In this document: one piece after another, positions 50,895 to 58,895 of the stretch
How positions within the stretch are numbered: the first letter of the stretch is position 1
How the letters are laid out: each line of letters opens with the position of its first letter
NCBI GenBank assembly: GCA_040902225.1
Contig: JBBDXT010000005.1
Coordinates: 81,979 to 145,978 of the forward strand
Direction of reading: 5' to 3'
From: Chloroflexota bacterium
GTDB taxonomy: Bacteria > Chloroflexota > Limnocylindria > QHBO01
DNA: 64,000 bases
Notes under the pieces: model-generated
Database searches by the model: none
Told to the model about the DNA's origin: nothing
What the model saw: only the letters and a program-made list of their open reading frames with translations
Made by a program: the position numbers and the translations under genes

Positions 50895-52031
50895 ATGCTG
50901 GACACGATCTACACCCGTCGAGCCGTCGTTCGGATGCTGGGATTGGGCGTCGGCGGCGCCATCCTGGCCGCCTGTACGCCCGCCGGCCGCGGCGGGTCGC
51001 CGAGCGCGCTGGCCAGCCGGTCCCCGGCGGCCAGCCGCATCACCTCGCCCAGCCCCACGCCCGACAGCGCCGCGACCACGCTCGTGGCGGACGTCCTTGA
51101 CTTCGAGCTGCGGGGCCCGTTCGAGTGGAATGGCGGCTCGGTGACGATGCGGCTGCATGCCGCTCTGGTCGACGGCGAGGCCGCCTACTTCGTGCGCACC
51201 GATACCAGCGATGCGGCTTTCGCCGAGCAGGAGGGCCTCGTCTTCGTCCCGCTCCTCTCGGCCGCGGGCAGCCTGGACGGGGGCACCGCTGACCTCTACC
51301 TCTTCGACGAGGGGGCGGCGGACCAGGTCCCTGTCCTGAGTTCGGCGCCGGGCATGGACGGCTTCACGCCACTCTTCCGGGTGACGCGCGTCCGTGCCTC
51401 GTCGACCGCCGTGCTCGATTCAGCCGCAGCGGTACAGGCGGCGGCCGACGCCGGGGAGGCAGAGCTCGAGCCGACGGACATCATCGTCAATTACCCGCTG
51501 GTCAAGTGGCCGGGCGGCGAACTGACCGTCGACCCCGAGGTGAAGCTGCCGCTCGCCAACGGGCCGCTGCTGTCGGCGCCTGACCTCGACGCCATGACCG
51601 TCACCTTCAAGCTCCACCAGTGCTTCCCGGAGAGCCGCTACATCCTGACCGATACCTCGGCGGTCCCGATGGCGCCGATGATGAGCATCGTCGGCTCGCC
51701 CGGCACCGAGGGCCTGATCGAGGCCGGCGCCACCAGCAAGATCACCGTCTTCGGCAATGGCATCCCCGGGCCCGGCGCGATGGGCTTCCAGCCGGCCATC
51801 TTCGGGGCCAAGGCCGGCGACCCCGCGTGGAGCCCGATGTGGGACCACTGGACGGCGGTCTGGAACGACGAGGCCGATGCGACCCTGCTGACCTCCCAGG
51901 CCGAGCTCGCCGCCGCGGAGGCTGATGGGCGAATCACCCTCCATCACGGCACGCCCGACACCGGCGGCATGGGCTTCGTCGTCAACTGCCCCAGCCCGAT
52001 CGTGGCCCCCAACGACTTCGAGGTGACCTGA
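50895..52031 (+). CDS. Secreted lipoprotein of unknown function (DUF7482-like)
   Basis: 378 aa. A twin-arginine-like or plain signal (RRAVVRMLGLGVGGAILAAC) ends at a lipobox Cys, followed by a Ser/Pro linker. The mature part is beta-rich: LRGPFEWNGGSVTMRLHAAL, YFVRTDTSDAAFAEQEGLVF, ILTDTSAVPMAPMMSIVGSP, TGGMGFVVNCPSPIVAPNDF. The same architecture is found in extracellular domain DUF7482 in Chloroflexota and archaea; this assignment is from memory. It has a good ribosome site (GGAGGCGAGG). The next gene overlaps by one base (TGATG). Confidence 0.65.
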   Translation: MLDTIYTRRAVVRMLGLGVGGAILAACTPAGRGGSPSALASRSPAASRITSPSPTPDSAATTLVADVLDFELRGPFEWNGGSVTMRLHAALVDGEAAYFVRTDTSDAAFAEQEGLVFVPLLSAAGSLDGGTADLYLFDEGAADQVPVLSSAPGMDGFTPLFRVTRVRASSTAVLDSAAAVQAAADAGEAELEPTDIIVNYPLVKWPGGELTVDPEVKLPLANGPLLSAPDLDAMTVTFKLHQCFPESRYILTDTSAVPMAPMMSIVGSPGTEGLIEAGATSKITVFGNGIPGPGAMGFQPAIFGAKAGDPAWSPMWDHWTAVWNDEADATLLTSQAELAAAEADGRITLHHGTPDTGGMGFVVNCPSPIVAPNDFEVT

Positions 52032-52300
52032 TGCTCAACTGGGTGTCGGGGCTGTTCGACCGCTCGCCGTGCGAGCACCTGCCAGAAGCCGTGCCGAACC
52101 CGGCCAGCGATGGCTGCCAGGAGTGTGGCCAGGCTTTCAGCCTACGCATGTGCGGGACCTGCGGCCACGTCGGCTGCTGTGAGACGAGCCGCGGTCATGC
52201 CCGGGACCATGCACGCGACACTGGACATCCCATCATCTACTCGATGCCTGTCGGGCGCGGCTTCGCGTGGTGCTACGCGGAGAATCGCTACGTCGAGTGA
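52031..52300 (+). CDS. UBP-type zinc-finger protein
   Basis: 89 aa. The ZnF-UBP pattern is complete: CEHLPEAVPNPASDGCQECG, SLRMCGTCGHVGCCETSRGH, ARDHARDTGHPIIYSM, FAWCYAENRYVE. Six or more Cys/His residues should bind two or three zinc ions. In bacteria this small domain is a stand-alone protein of unknown role (in eukaryotes it binds ubiquitin C-termini). Its ATG overlaps the lipoprotein stop, so it is translationally coupled to it. Confidence 0.88.
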   Translation: MLNWVSGLFDRSPCEHLPEAVPNPASDGCQECGQAFSLRMCGTCGHVGCCETSRGHARDHARDTGHPIIYSMPVGRGFAWCYAENRYVE

Positions 52301-52379
52301 CGCGTGTCGCCGCACAGTTCGGCGGTATGGCGTTCCGAATCGGGTGCCGAGTTGGCTCGTCACGTGCCGGAGCAAACGT

Positions 52380-52625
52380 ATGAGCATCAGCGACCTCGTA
52401 CACGCCGCCTACACCACCGCCGAGACGTTCGACCGCGCGCCACGAGCACGGCGCAGGCCGGACCTGAGCGTTGCGGGCGGGCCTGCGATCACCAGGATCA
52501 TGATCCGTGGCGCCGTCGCGGACGCCGCGGCAACCTGGCTGATGGACATCGCCACGACGGACGAATGCGTCGACGCGAATGGTTGGTCGTCCGAGGCGAC
52601 GTTGACGCGTGCGCCTGCTCACTAG
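52380..52625 (+). CDS. Hypothetical protein, 81 aa
   Basis: ATG 52380 follows GGAG at a workable distance. The reading frame gives SISDLVHAAYTTAETFDRAP, GPAITRIMIRGAVADAAATW and LMDIATTDECVDANGWSSEA. It looks like a short alpha-helical protein, but without a recognised family. Its 3' end runs into family II repeat copy c, so it may be a truncated gene. Confidence 0.35.
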   Translation: MSISDLVHAAYTTAETFDRAPRARRRPDLSVAGGPAITRIMIRGAVADAAATWLMDIATTDECVDANGWSSEATLTRAPAH

Positions 52626-52730
52626 GCGATCGATGGCTTGGCGTCCCCGGCAGGTGTCGGGGACGTACTGACAAACATACCCATCGTCGGGCGCCGTGAG
52701 TACGAATCAGCGGATCAATCGGCATGAGGA
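52621..52730 (-). repeat. Family II dispersed repeat, copy c
   Basis: ACTAGGCGATCGATGGCTTG, then GCGTCCCCGGCAGGTGTCGG with the perfect hairpin GTCCCCG/CGGGGAC, then ACGTACTGACAAACATACCC. On the minus strand it encodes a complete 20-codon frame MGMFVSTSPTPAGDA-KPSIA ending in TAG. Copies a and b share the first 15 residues with conservative changes. Confidence 0.68.
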
Positions 52731-53224
52731 GGCGGGCGCCCTCCGACAAGTCAGATGCTGCGCTGGAGCGACTGATCCGAAGTCCGAAGCCCGTGGGAGC
52801 CGCCTCGCTCCCCTATTTCGTGCTCAACAGAGCCGTCCGAACGGCCGGGATTAGGCTGAAATCCGGGTGAGTATGGTGCTCGCTTCCCGGAGGAGTCTGG
52901 TGCCCACTCTCGGCCAGCGAAGCATCAGATGCCCGCGTCCTTGTCGCGAGTCTGAGGCTCGCCGCCGATTCGTCGGCACCGGTAGTGTACGTCCCACGGT
53001 GCATTCACCCGAGGCGAGTGCGACTGCCACGACTGCAACACGCTTCGGAACCGCCTTGCTGCAAACGTGGAGGCCGAGTGGCGACCGCCGGTCCTCGGCA
53101 CCACTTCGCACCGCGCGGCCAGGGACCCCTCAGACTCAGGTGACGAACGATTAACTTGCCCGACGTGATCTGGTGGCACTCCCAGACGCGCCGCGCGACG
53201 GTTGTGGCGGTGTAACGTGTTCGC
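52731..53224. other. Gene-poor stretch with IS21-end-like repeats
   Basis: About 490 bp. Three degenerate repeats, TATGGTGCTCGCTTCCC (52865), GTCTGGTGCCCACTCTC (52895) and ATCAGATGCCCGCGTCC (52922), resemble the set at 23414-23490. No complete gene is seen. Confidence 0.4.
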
Positions 53225-53428
53225 GTGACTGCCGGCGAGTGTGAGTGCAGCGTCCGTGAATTCGCCGTGCCGGAATCATTCGAGGACTCCCGCCACTTCA
53301 ACCAGGTAGTCAGCGAGATCGCCCGGGAGGAGTGGGCTTGCCGATTCACTCTTATCCACTGGGTTCGACCGGGCCCGAGTGCGTTGATCGTTAAGGTGGA
53401 TCCCGGACCCTTGCTGCCACCTAGTTGA
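53225..53428 (+). CDS. Small hypothetical protein, 67 aa
   Basis: GTG 53225 opens TAGECECSVREFAVPESFED, then SRHFNQVVSEIAREEWACRF and a Pro-rich end GPSALIVKVDPGPLLPPS. The amino-acid composition is balanced and unlike the Arg/Ala-rich noise of neighbouring frames, so it is likely real or recently lost. No family is recognised and no ribosome site is clear. Confidence 0.4.
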   Translation: MTAGECECSVREFAVPESFEDSRHFNQVVSEIAREEWACRFTLIHWVRPGPSALIVKVDPGPLLPPS

Positions 53429-54199
53429 CATCGTGGCGGCACGTGACGTCATTAAGCGGCGAACTTCCTATTCCGTCGACGGCACCTGCGGACCCCTACC
53501 GCTCCGGCCGCCCCGCCACGGCGTTCGCACATGGGTCCCGTCAAGCTCGTATGGCCGTCCGACGTGCGGAGCCTGGTCGACGGGCGAGGCCGGCGCGCGG
53601 CAGCGCTAGGTCTCGATGGCGCGATTGGAGTGGCTGGTGCGCTACCGCCCCGATTCAGCCGACCGGCGATGGCGCTTCCAACGAGGCAAGCCATGCGTCG
53701 GCGACGCGCGAGTTGACATTCGAGCCGGACAATGGGTTCAAACTTCGAGTACGCGTGTACTTGCGCTCGCGATTGCGCTCCGCTATCACGTTTGGAGGCA
53801 ACGGGTGACCGGTTTCCCGCAAGACGGCTTCGATCTCGTCGTGGAGCCCCGGCGACCGCGAGGTCTCGCGCCCGATCGTTGGCGGGCCGCCTTCGGCTGA
53901 CGTGCTCCAACGGCGATACGTTTGCGACGGGACGTAGTCGCTTCCGCAGGTCGAGGTGTCCGCTGCTCTGTGGGCCCGGATCCCTTCTGGGCGATCAGAC
54001 GGGGCAGCAGAACATTCGTCTGGCGCTGCGTTTCAATCAACAGATCGAGGCGCTCGAGTAGAGGCGAACCACCTTCATCAGCGGAACTGAGCCAAGCGGG
54101 AAGTTCATCGTCGATCAGAGTACCGCGACCGCAACCGAGTTGATCATCCAGAGTGTTTGTTGCGGTGGCGACGTCCTGAGTCGAAGTCAGGTCATTGGC
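53429..54199. other. Gene-poor stretch with a possible minus-strand fragment
   Basis: About 770 bp. Between ~54112 and 53786 the minus strand reads LIDDELPAWLSSADEGGSPL, LERLDLLIETQRQTNVLLPR and a basic tail. This has coding-like composition (a coiled-coil segment) but no start codon in frame. It may be the end of a phage- or plasmid-like small gene. Otherwise nothing is seen. Confidence 0.35.
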
Positions 54200-54486
54200 G
54201 TCCTGCCGGAGGCAACGCCGCGGCGCACGTCGGAGCGGGTGCAGCAGCACTCATGAGCGACGCGGTCGAGCTTGCTCCTCCAGCGGCCGAGTCTGGGCTG
54301 GTGTCGGTTCGGGTCTCGCTGTTCGAGGAGCCGGACTCGGTGGCCAGGGTCACGCACGCCATCGCCGCAGCCGGTGGGCGGGTGCGCACCCTGCTGACCC
54401 TCCGCACCCTGCCCGACGTTGAGGTCGTGGAGCTGGAGCTGTGCGTGGAGCAACTCAACGGGCATTCGGTGGCAATGGCCCTGAGC
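54200..54486 (+). repeat. 287-bp direct repeat, copy A (with truncated ACT-like gene)
   Basis: It aligns without gaps, at roughly 80% identity by eye, to 63316-63602. It includes the intergenic CAACGCCGCGGCG block and the start of the small ACT-like gene. Its right end is the point where the truncated lysA begins. Confidence 0.85.
54253..54486 (+). pseudogene. Truncated copy of the ACT-like small protein gene
   Basis: ATG 54253 encodes SDAVELAPPAAESGLVSVRV, SLFEEPDSVARVTHAIAAAG and LPDVEVVELELCVEQLNGHS, the first ~78 residues of the protein encoded intact at 63369. After 54486 the frame runs antisense into lysA and no longer matches. The remaining ~38 residues are missing. Confidence 0.75.
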
Positions 54487-55576
54487 CCGGGACGCGATCC
54501 AAGCCGTCGGGAAAGACATCGAGCCCGGTACAGAGAGGACCGCCCACCAGCACTTGGCCATGGCGGTCACGCAGTCGATCGGCGGTTCCCAGCAACCGCA
54601 GCCGATGCCCCGAGCCGACGAGCGCCGGCCGCAGCGCCGTATGGATCCCCGCATCGAGAATCGCCACCGTGCGATCCCCCACCTCCTTCACATCCAGCAC
54701 GCGCGCGAGCACCACGCCGGCCGGACCGACCAGGTACCGGCCCGGCTCGAGCAACACCGGCAGGTCGGCCAGGTCGGGATCCGCGCACCAGCCCGCCGCC
54801 AGCGTGGCGAGCCGCTGGCCCAGCCGATCCAGGTCGAGCGGCTTATCATCGTCGCCATACGGGATGCCCAGCCCTCCGCCGGCGTCGACCAGCTGCAGCC
54901 GGAAGCCGATGCGACGCGCCAGGCGCGCGGCCAGCTCGACGGTGCGGGCCACGTGGGCGGCGATGGTGTCGGCGTCACGCACGTTCGAGGCGCCAAAGGC
55001 GTGCAGGCCCATCAGGTCGATCCACGGCGAGTCACACGCCTCGCGTGCCACCGCCTCCAGCTCGCTCGGATCGATCCCGAACTTGCGCCATCCCCCGGCC
55101 AGGATCGGCGTGTCCTCACCATCGCCCCGGACCGCGACCCGCAGCAGGACCGGGACGCGCCGGCCCGCGCTGGCCGCAATCTGCTCGAGGCGCCCCAACT
55201 CCCCGGCCGACTCGAGAGTGACGGCGCGCAGCCCGGCCCCGACCCCTGCGGTCAGCTCCGCATCGGTCTTGCCCGGCCCGGTGAACACCACCCGCGCCGG
55301 ATCGAAGCCGGCGCGCAGCGCCGCAGCCAGTTCGCCGCCCGATGCGATGTCCAGGCCGAGGCCGAGCTCCCGCATCGCGGACAGCACCGCCAGCGCAGGG
55401 TTGGCCTTGGCGGCGTAGGCCAGCTCGAAGCACGGCGGCAGCGCGGCGCGCAGCGCCCGAACCCGGGCCGTGACGACGTCGAAGTCGTAGACGTAGAGCG
55501 GCGTGCCGAAACTGATGGCCAGCTCCTCGGCCTCGATGCCGGCGATGCGACCACCATCGATGGCGATCGCGCTCAT
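54455..55576 (-). CDS. lysA: Diaminopimelate decarboxylase, C-terminally truncated
   Basis: Last step of lysine synthesis, removing CO2 from meso-diaminopimelate using PLP. The barrel has the PLP Lys in FELAYAAKANPALAVL, the DIASGGELAAAL, VLLRVAVRGDG and LHAFGASNVRDADTIAAHV stretches, DAGGGLGIPYGD, and LLEPGRYLVGPAGVVL. The catalytic Cys region is VGGPLCTGLDVF. Normal enzymes continue ~50 residues further with a Tyr in a GAYG motif; here the frame passes DGLDRVPG and then enters the ACT repeat copy A, ending as PLPPNAR. The 3' end has therefore been replaced and activity is doubtful. ATG 55576 overlaps the dapD stop. Confidence 0.85.
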   Translation of the reverse strand: MSAIAIDGGRIAGIEAEELAISFGTPLYVYDFDVVTARVRALRAALPPCFELAYAAKANPALAVLSAMRELGLGLDIASGGELAAALRAGFDPARVVFTGPGKTDAELTAGVGAGLRAVTLESAGELGRLEQIAASAGRRVPVLLRVAVRGDGEDTPILAGGWRKFGIDPSELEAVAREACDSPWIDLMGLHAFGASNVRDADTIAAHVARTVELAARLARRIGFRLQLVDAGGGLGIPYGDDDKPLDLDRLGQRLATLAAGWCADPDLADLPVLLEPGRYLVGPAGVVLARVLDVKEVGDRTVAILDAGIHTALRPALVGSGHRLRLLGTADRLRDRHGQVLVGGPLCTGLDVFPDGLDRVPGSGPLPPNAR

Positions 55577-56343
55577 CGCAGCGCCGCCTCGATGGCGACG
55601 CGCGCATCGCTCCGATCGTCGCGGTATTTGACGATGGCGGCGGCCGCGAGGGTCACGCCGTGCTCGGCCGCGAAGACGCCCCGGGCGCGACGCACCGCCG
55701 GCACCACCACCGCCCCGGGCGGCACGGCGAGTGGCGCGTCGGGCGTGCCGTCGAGCACCTCGTTGGCGACGAGGTCGTAGAGGCGACTGGTGCCGGTCAG
55801 GATGACCCCGGCAGCGATCACCGCCCGGCTGCCGACCAGCACGCCGTCAAACAGCCCGGCCAGGCCGCCGACGAAGGCATCGTCCTCCACGATCACCGGC
55901 CGCGCGCCCGGCGGCTCGAGCACGCCGCCGATCTGCGCCCCGGCGGCCAGGTGCACCCGCGCCCCGATCTGGGCGCAGGAGCCGACCAGCACGTGCGAGT
56001 CGACCATCGCGTCCGGGCCGATCCAGGCGCCGATGTTGACGTAGGCCGGCGGCATCACCACCACTCCCGGGGACAGGTGCGCCCCGGCGCGGATGACCGT
56101 GCCGCCGGGCACGACGCGCACGCCCTCGGGAACGTCCGAACGCGGCGGCAGCGCGGCCCGGTCGCGGAACTGAAAGACGCCACCGGCCGACGAGTCGGCG
56201 ACGTCGCGGAGCGCGAAGCGCGACACGATCGCCGAGCGCAGGTCGGTGTCCACGACCCAACCGCCGGGCGCTGCGGGATCCGGCCATGCCGCGCGAGCCC
56301 GCCCGGACTCCAGGTCGGCCAGCAGCGTATCGGTCCCGGTCAT
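55573..56343 (-). CDS. dapD: Tetrahydrodipicolinate N-succinyltransferase/acetyltransferase
   Basis: 256 aa left-handed beta-helix acyltransferase of the lysine pathway. Hexapeptide repeats are visible: GGTVIRAGAHLSPGVVVMPP, YVNIGAWIGPDAMVDSHVLV, GSCAQIGARVHLAAGAQIGG. The region VLEPPGARPVIVEDDAFVGG and the loop VGSRAVIAAGVILTGTSRLY are typical of DapD. The choice of succinyl- or acetyl-CoA cannot be told. It lies between dapA and lysA with 4-bp overlaps on both sides, so the whole operon is translationally coupled. Confidence 0.9.
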   Translation of the reverse strand: MTGTDTLLADLESGRARAAWPDPAAPGGWVVDTDLRSAIVSRFALRDVADSSAGGVFQFRDRAALPPRSDVPEGVRVVPGGTVIRAGAHLSPGVVVMPPAYVNIGAWIGPDAMVDSHVLVGSCAQIGARVHLAAGAQIGGVLEPPGARPVIVEDDAFVGGLAGLFDGVLVGSRAVIAAGVILTGTSRLYDLVANEVLDGTPDAPLAVPPGAVVVPAVRRARGVFAAEHGVTLAAAAIVKYRDDRSDARVAIEAALR

Positions 56344-57308
56344 GCCTGGCTCGCCGCCAGCGATCGCAGAGCGGGCACGCCGGCCTCGCGCAGCGCGCTG
56401 GCCATGGCGCCCACGCCAGCGTCGTCGAGCGCAAGCAGCGGCAGGCGCAGATGGTTCTCAATCAGGCCCATCGCCGCCAAGGCGGCCTTGACCGGCGCGG
56501 GGTTGGGGGCACCGGCGAAGTTGGCGCGGAACAGCGGCAGCAAGCGCTCGTGGATCTGTCGCGCCGCCGACCAGTCGCCGGCATCGGCCGCGGCGCACAG
56601 CGCGACCATCTCGGCCGGCACCTCGTTGGAGGCGACCGACACCACCCCGTCCCCGCCGAGGGCCAGCACCGGCAGGGTCCAGGCGTCGTCGCCGGCGAGG
56701 ACCGCGAAGCCATCGGGCCGGTCGCGGCAGATCAGTGCGATCTGGTCGAGGTTGCCCGAGGCCTCCTTGACCCCGACGATGCGCTCGTGGGCGGCCAGCT
56801 CGAGCAGCGTGGCGGCCTCGACGTTCGTGGCCGTGCGCGAGGGCACGTTGTAGACGACCACGGGCAGGCCGCCCTCGTCGGCGACCGCGGTGTAGTGGGC
56901 GGCCAGCATGGCCTGGTTGGGTCGGTTGTAGTAGGGCGCCACGACCAGGGCAACATCGGCGCCGAGCTCGGCGGCGCGGCGGGTGGCGGCGATGGTGGCG
57001 GCCGTGTCGTTGGTGCCCGTGCCGGCCAGCACGGTCGGGCGCGCATCACCCGTGACTCGCCCGGCGGCGGCCACGCTGAGCTCGATGAGCCGATCGCGCT
57101 CGTTGGGGCTGAGGGTCGGCGACTCGCCGGTCGTGCCGCACGGCACCAGGCCGGCGATGCCTCCGCCGACCTGTGCGTCGAGCAGGCGCCCGAAGGCGGG
57201 CTCATCGAGCGCGCCGTCGGCGGTGAAAGGGGTGACGAGCGCGGTGAAGGCGCCATGAAGGCGCGTGCGCGACGCGCGAATCGGGATCCGGGCTGGGTAG
57301 GTGGTCAT
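56340..57308 (-). CDS. dapA: 4-hydroxy-tetrahydrodipicolinate synthase
   Basis: 322 aa aldolase-type TIM barrel. Condenses pyruvate and aspartate semialdehyde. Family landmarks: LHGAFTALVTPFTADGALDE, LVPCGTTGESPTLSPNERDR, VVYNVPSRTATNVEAATLLE, and the Schiff-base Lys in IVGVKEASGNLDQI. The Tyr of the pyruvate site is in VVAPYYNRPNQA. The start has about 12 residues more than usual. Overlap with dapB (ATGA) upstream and dapD downstream. Confidence 0.93.
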   Translation of the reverse strand: MTTYPARIPIRASRTRLHGAFTALVTPFTADGALDEPAFGRLLDAQVGGGIAGLVPCGTTGESPTLSPNERDRLIELSVAAAGRVTGDARPTVLAGTGTNDTAATIAATRRAAELGADVALVVAPYYNRPNQAMLAAHYTAVADEGGLPVVVYNVPSRTATNVEAATLLELAAHERIVGVKEASGNLDQIALICRDRPDGFAVLAGDDAWTLPVLALGGDGVVSVASNEVPAEMVALCAAADAGDWSAARQIHERLLPLFRANFAGAPNPAPVKAALAAMGLIENHLRLPLLALDDAGVGAMASALREAGVPALRSLAASQA

Positions 57309-58069
57309 GAGATGCTCCTGTTGGCTTCACCGATGGCGACCGCCGGCGAAACCTCGCCACGGGTCGAATGGATGGGATCGCCGACGAGCTCGTCGACGAC
57401 CGAATCGAATGGGTGCAGGCCGGGCGAGCGCGGCTCGCTCAGCAGCCAGTCGGCGGCGGCCAGCGCCCCGGCGGCGTATGCGGATCGATCGCGGGCGGTG
57501 ATGCGCAGCTCCACCGTCTCGCCCGGCGCGTCGAAGCCGACGAGGTGCATGCCCGGCGAGCTGCCGGCTCGGACGGAGGCGACTTCCAGCTCAGCGTGGG
57601 AGTGGCTCAGGCGTGCCGCCAGGTCGCGTGCCGTGCCGGAGGGCCGATCGCGCTTGGCGCGCCGATGCCACTCCACGATGAACGGATCGAAGGCCTCGAT
57701 CCGCCCGTACAGCGCCGCCGCGGTGTCGACCAGGCGGCCGAAGAGGGCGGTGCCGAGGCTGAAGTTGGGGGCCCACACCCCCGCTGCAGCAGCGTTCCGC
57801 AGGTCGCCGTCGACGGCCTCGCGCTCGGTATCCCAGCCCGTGGTGGCGATGATGATCGATCGGCAACCGGCGGCCAGGGCGTCGGCGAGGTTGCCGCGCA
57901 CCGCCCCGCCGACCGACGCCTCGAAGACGACGTCGGCCCCGGCCAGTCGGCCGGCCGGGTGTGCGCCGGCCGCCGGACGCCCGAGCAGCTCGACCCGCTC
58001 GCCGCGCCCTTCCAGGGCGCCGGCCAGCGCCCGGCCCATCGGTCCATCTCCAACGATTACCGCTCGCAT
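57305..58069 (-). CDS. dapB: 4-hydroxy-tetrahydrodipicolinate reductase
   Basis: 254 aa. N-terminal Rossmann fold (VIVGDGPMGRALAGALEGRG, GADVVFEASVGGAVRGNLAD, IIATTGWDTERE) and the DapB signature with catalytic His and Lys (IVEWHRRAKRDRPSGTARDL). NAD(P)H reduces the DapA product. ATG 58069 is chosen because AGGAG lies nine nt upstream; ATG 58075 has only 3 nt. It is the first gene of the dapB-dapA-dapD-lysA operon. Two stable hairpins lie in its leader. Confidence 0.92.
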   Translation of the reverse strand: MRAVIVGDGPMGRALAGALEGRGERVELLGRPAAGAHPAGRLAGADVVFEASVGGAVRGNLADALAAGCRSIIIATTGWDTEREAVDGDLRNAAAAGVWAPNFSLGTALFGRLVDTAAALYGRIEAFDPFIVEWHRRAKRDRPSGTARDLAARLSHSHAELEVASVRAGSSPGMHLVGFDAPGETVELRITARDRSAYAAGALAAADWLLSEPRSPGLHPFDSVVDELVGDPIHSTRGEVSPAVAIGEANRSIS

Positions 58070-58124
58070 GTGCATCGGCTCCTGTCTGCTGAGGAGCCTG
58101 CGAGTGCGGAGGCGGACACGAACA

Positions 58125-58186
58125 GGCCGCGATCACCGGTGGTGGTGAACGCGGCCCGTATTCCGAAGCCTCCGCGCCCGGAGGCT
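58125..58186 (-). promoter_or_regulatory. Two hairpins in the leader of the dap operon
   Basis: GGCCGCG (58125-58131) pairs with CGCGGCC (58150-58156), with an inner TCACC/GGTGA stem. AGCCTCC (58167-58173) pairs with GGAGGCT (58180-58186) over GCGCCC. The position between promoter region and dapB suggests a regulatory leader. I see neither a lysine riboswitch core nor a T-box sequence. Confidence 0.5.
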
Positions 58187-58595
58187 CCATGCTGTGCTAG
58201 CTAGATGGTCACGTCGCGCGCACGAAGCCTGCCGGACCCGTGCCGATCGGCCGGGCCGCGATGGGCTTCGACTTCGCCTCGAATGGATGCAACGTGATCA
58301 CCGTCGGACCGTAGCAGGGCTGTCAAGCAAATGCTGGGCCTCGGTTTCGTTGATCAACGACTTCGTCGCCTCATTCGTCCGTTTCGCCGGTGGACGCGCC
58401 CTCTTGACCGATGCCCTACGGTCGCAGGTAGGGACCGGGGCGGGCAGCGACGGAACGGGCGCCGCACTCCTCCAGTGCGGCGGCTGTTCGCTCCGGCCCC
58501 ATCCCCGCTCCGAATGCTCGCACGGACCAGAACGCAACAGCTTGTCGGTTAGTCATCGGTGACAAAGTCGTTGAGCAACAACAACCCCGAGGGAC
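58187..58595. other. Divergent intergenic region
   Basis: About 410 bp between the dap leader and the sulfur-operon leader. It should hold both promoters, but I can assign no clear -35/-10 pair for dapB. No gene is supported. Confidence 0.45.
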
Positions 58596-58624
58596 GGGGT
58601 TGACAGCGCTGCTACGGTCGGGCC

Positions 58625-58693
58625 ATGCACGCGATCAACCCGACGCCGATGTGTATGCCCTGGCGGCCCCGCCGCGAGGTAGAAGGGGCCTGA
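58625..58693 (+). CDS. Leader peptide, 22 aa, upstream of sulfur-acquisition operon
   Basis: The frame encodes MHAINPTPMCMPWRPRREVE, then GA and TGA. A TACGGT box (58613-58618) lies 6 nt before the ATG, so it would be a leaderless transcript. The Met-Cys-Met run and a terminator ~50 nt after the stop fit a ribosome-mediated attenuator sensing sulfur amino acids. The downstream genes look like organosulfur acquisition. It could also be a chance frame. Confidence 0.55.
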   Translation: MHAINPTPMCMPWRPRREVEGA

Positions 58694-58740
58694 CCCCGGC
58701 GCACAGCTAGTCGCGTGCCGGGATCGGGCTGATTCCGGGG

Positions 58741-58771
58741 CCGCAGTCTCTACGGACTGCGGCTTTCTTGT
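58741..58771 (+). terminator. Intrinsic terminator/attenuator
   Basis: CCGCAGTC (58741-58748) pairs with GACTGCGG (58755-58762) over TCTACG, followed by CTTTCTTGTT. An alternative pairing of CCGGGG (58735-58740) with CCCCGG (58694-58699) could form an antiterminator that competes with it. It sits between the leader frame and the first structural gene at 58896. Confidence 0.75.
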
Positions 58772-58895
58772 TGCCTCCACGACGGATCTCGCGCCGCCAC
58801 TCCTCAAGCGCGGCGCCCCTCCTCGGCGTGCCGCCAATCCCGGTCCTTGCGACCGGGCCTCCCGCACCGTCAGCACGCATTCGAGGTTCCATCCC

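Noticed and set aside
54157..55221. Long plus-strand frame continuing from the truncated ACT-like gene
   Set aside because: Beyond 54486 it is antisense to lysA and Arg/Pro-rich; only the first ~78 codons match the intact paralogue.
58076..58330. T-box or lysine riboswitch before dapB
   Set aside because: No TGGNACCGCG T-box sequence and no recognisable L-box core on the minus strand.
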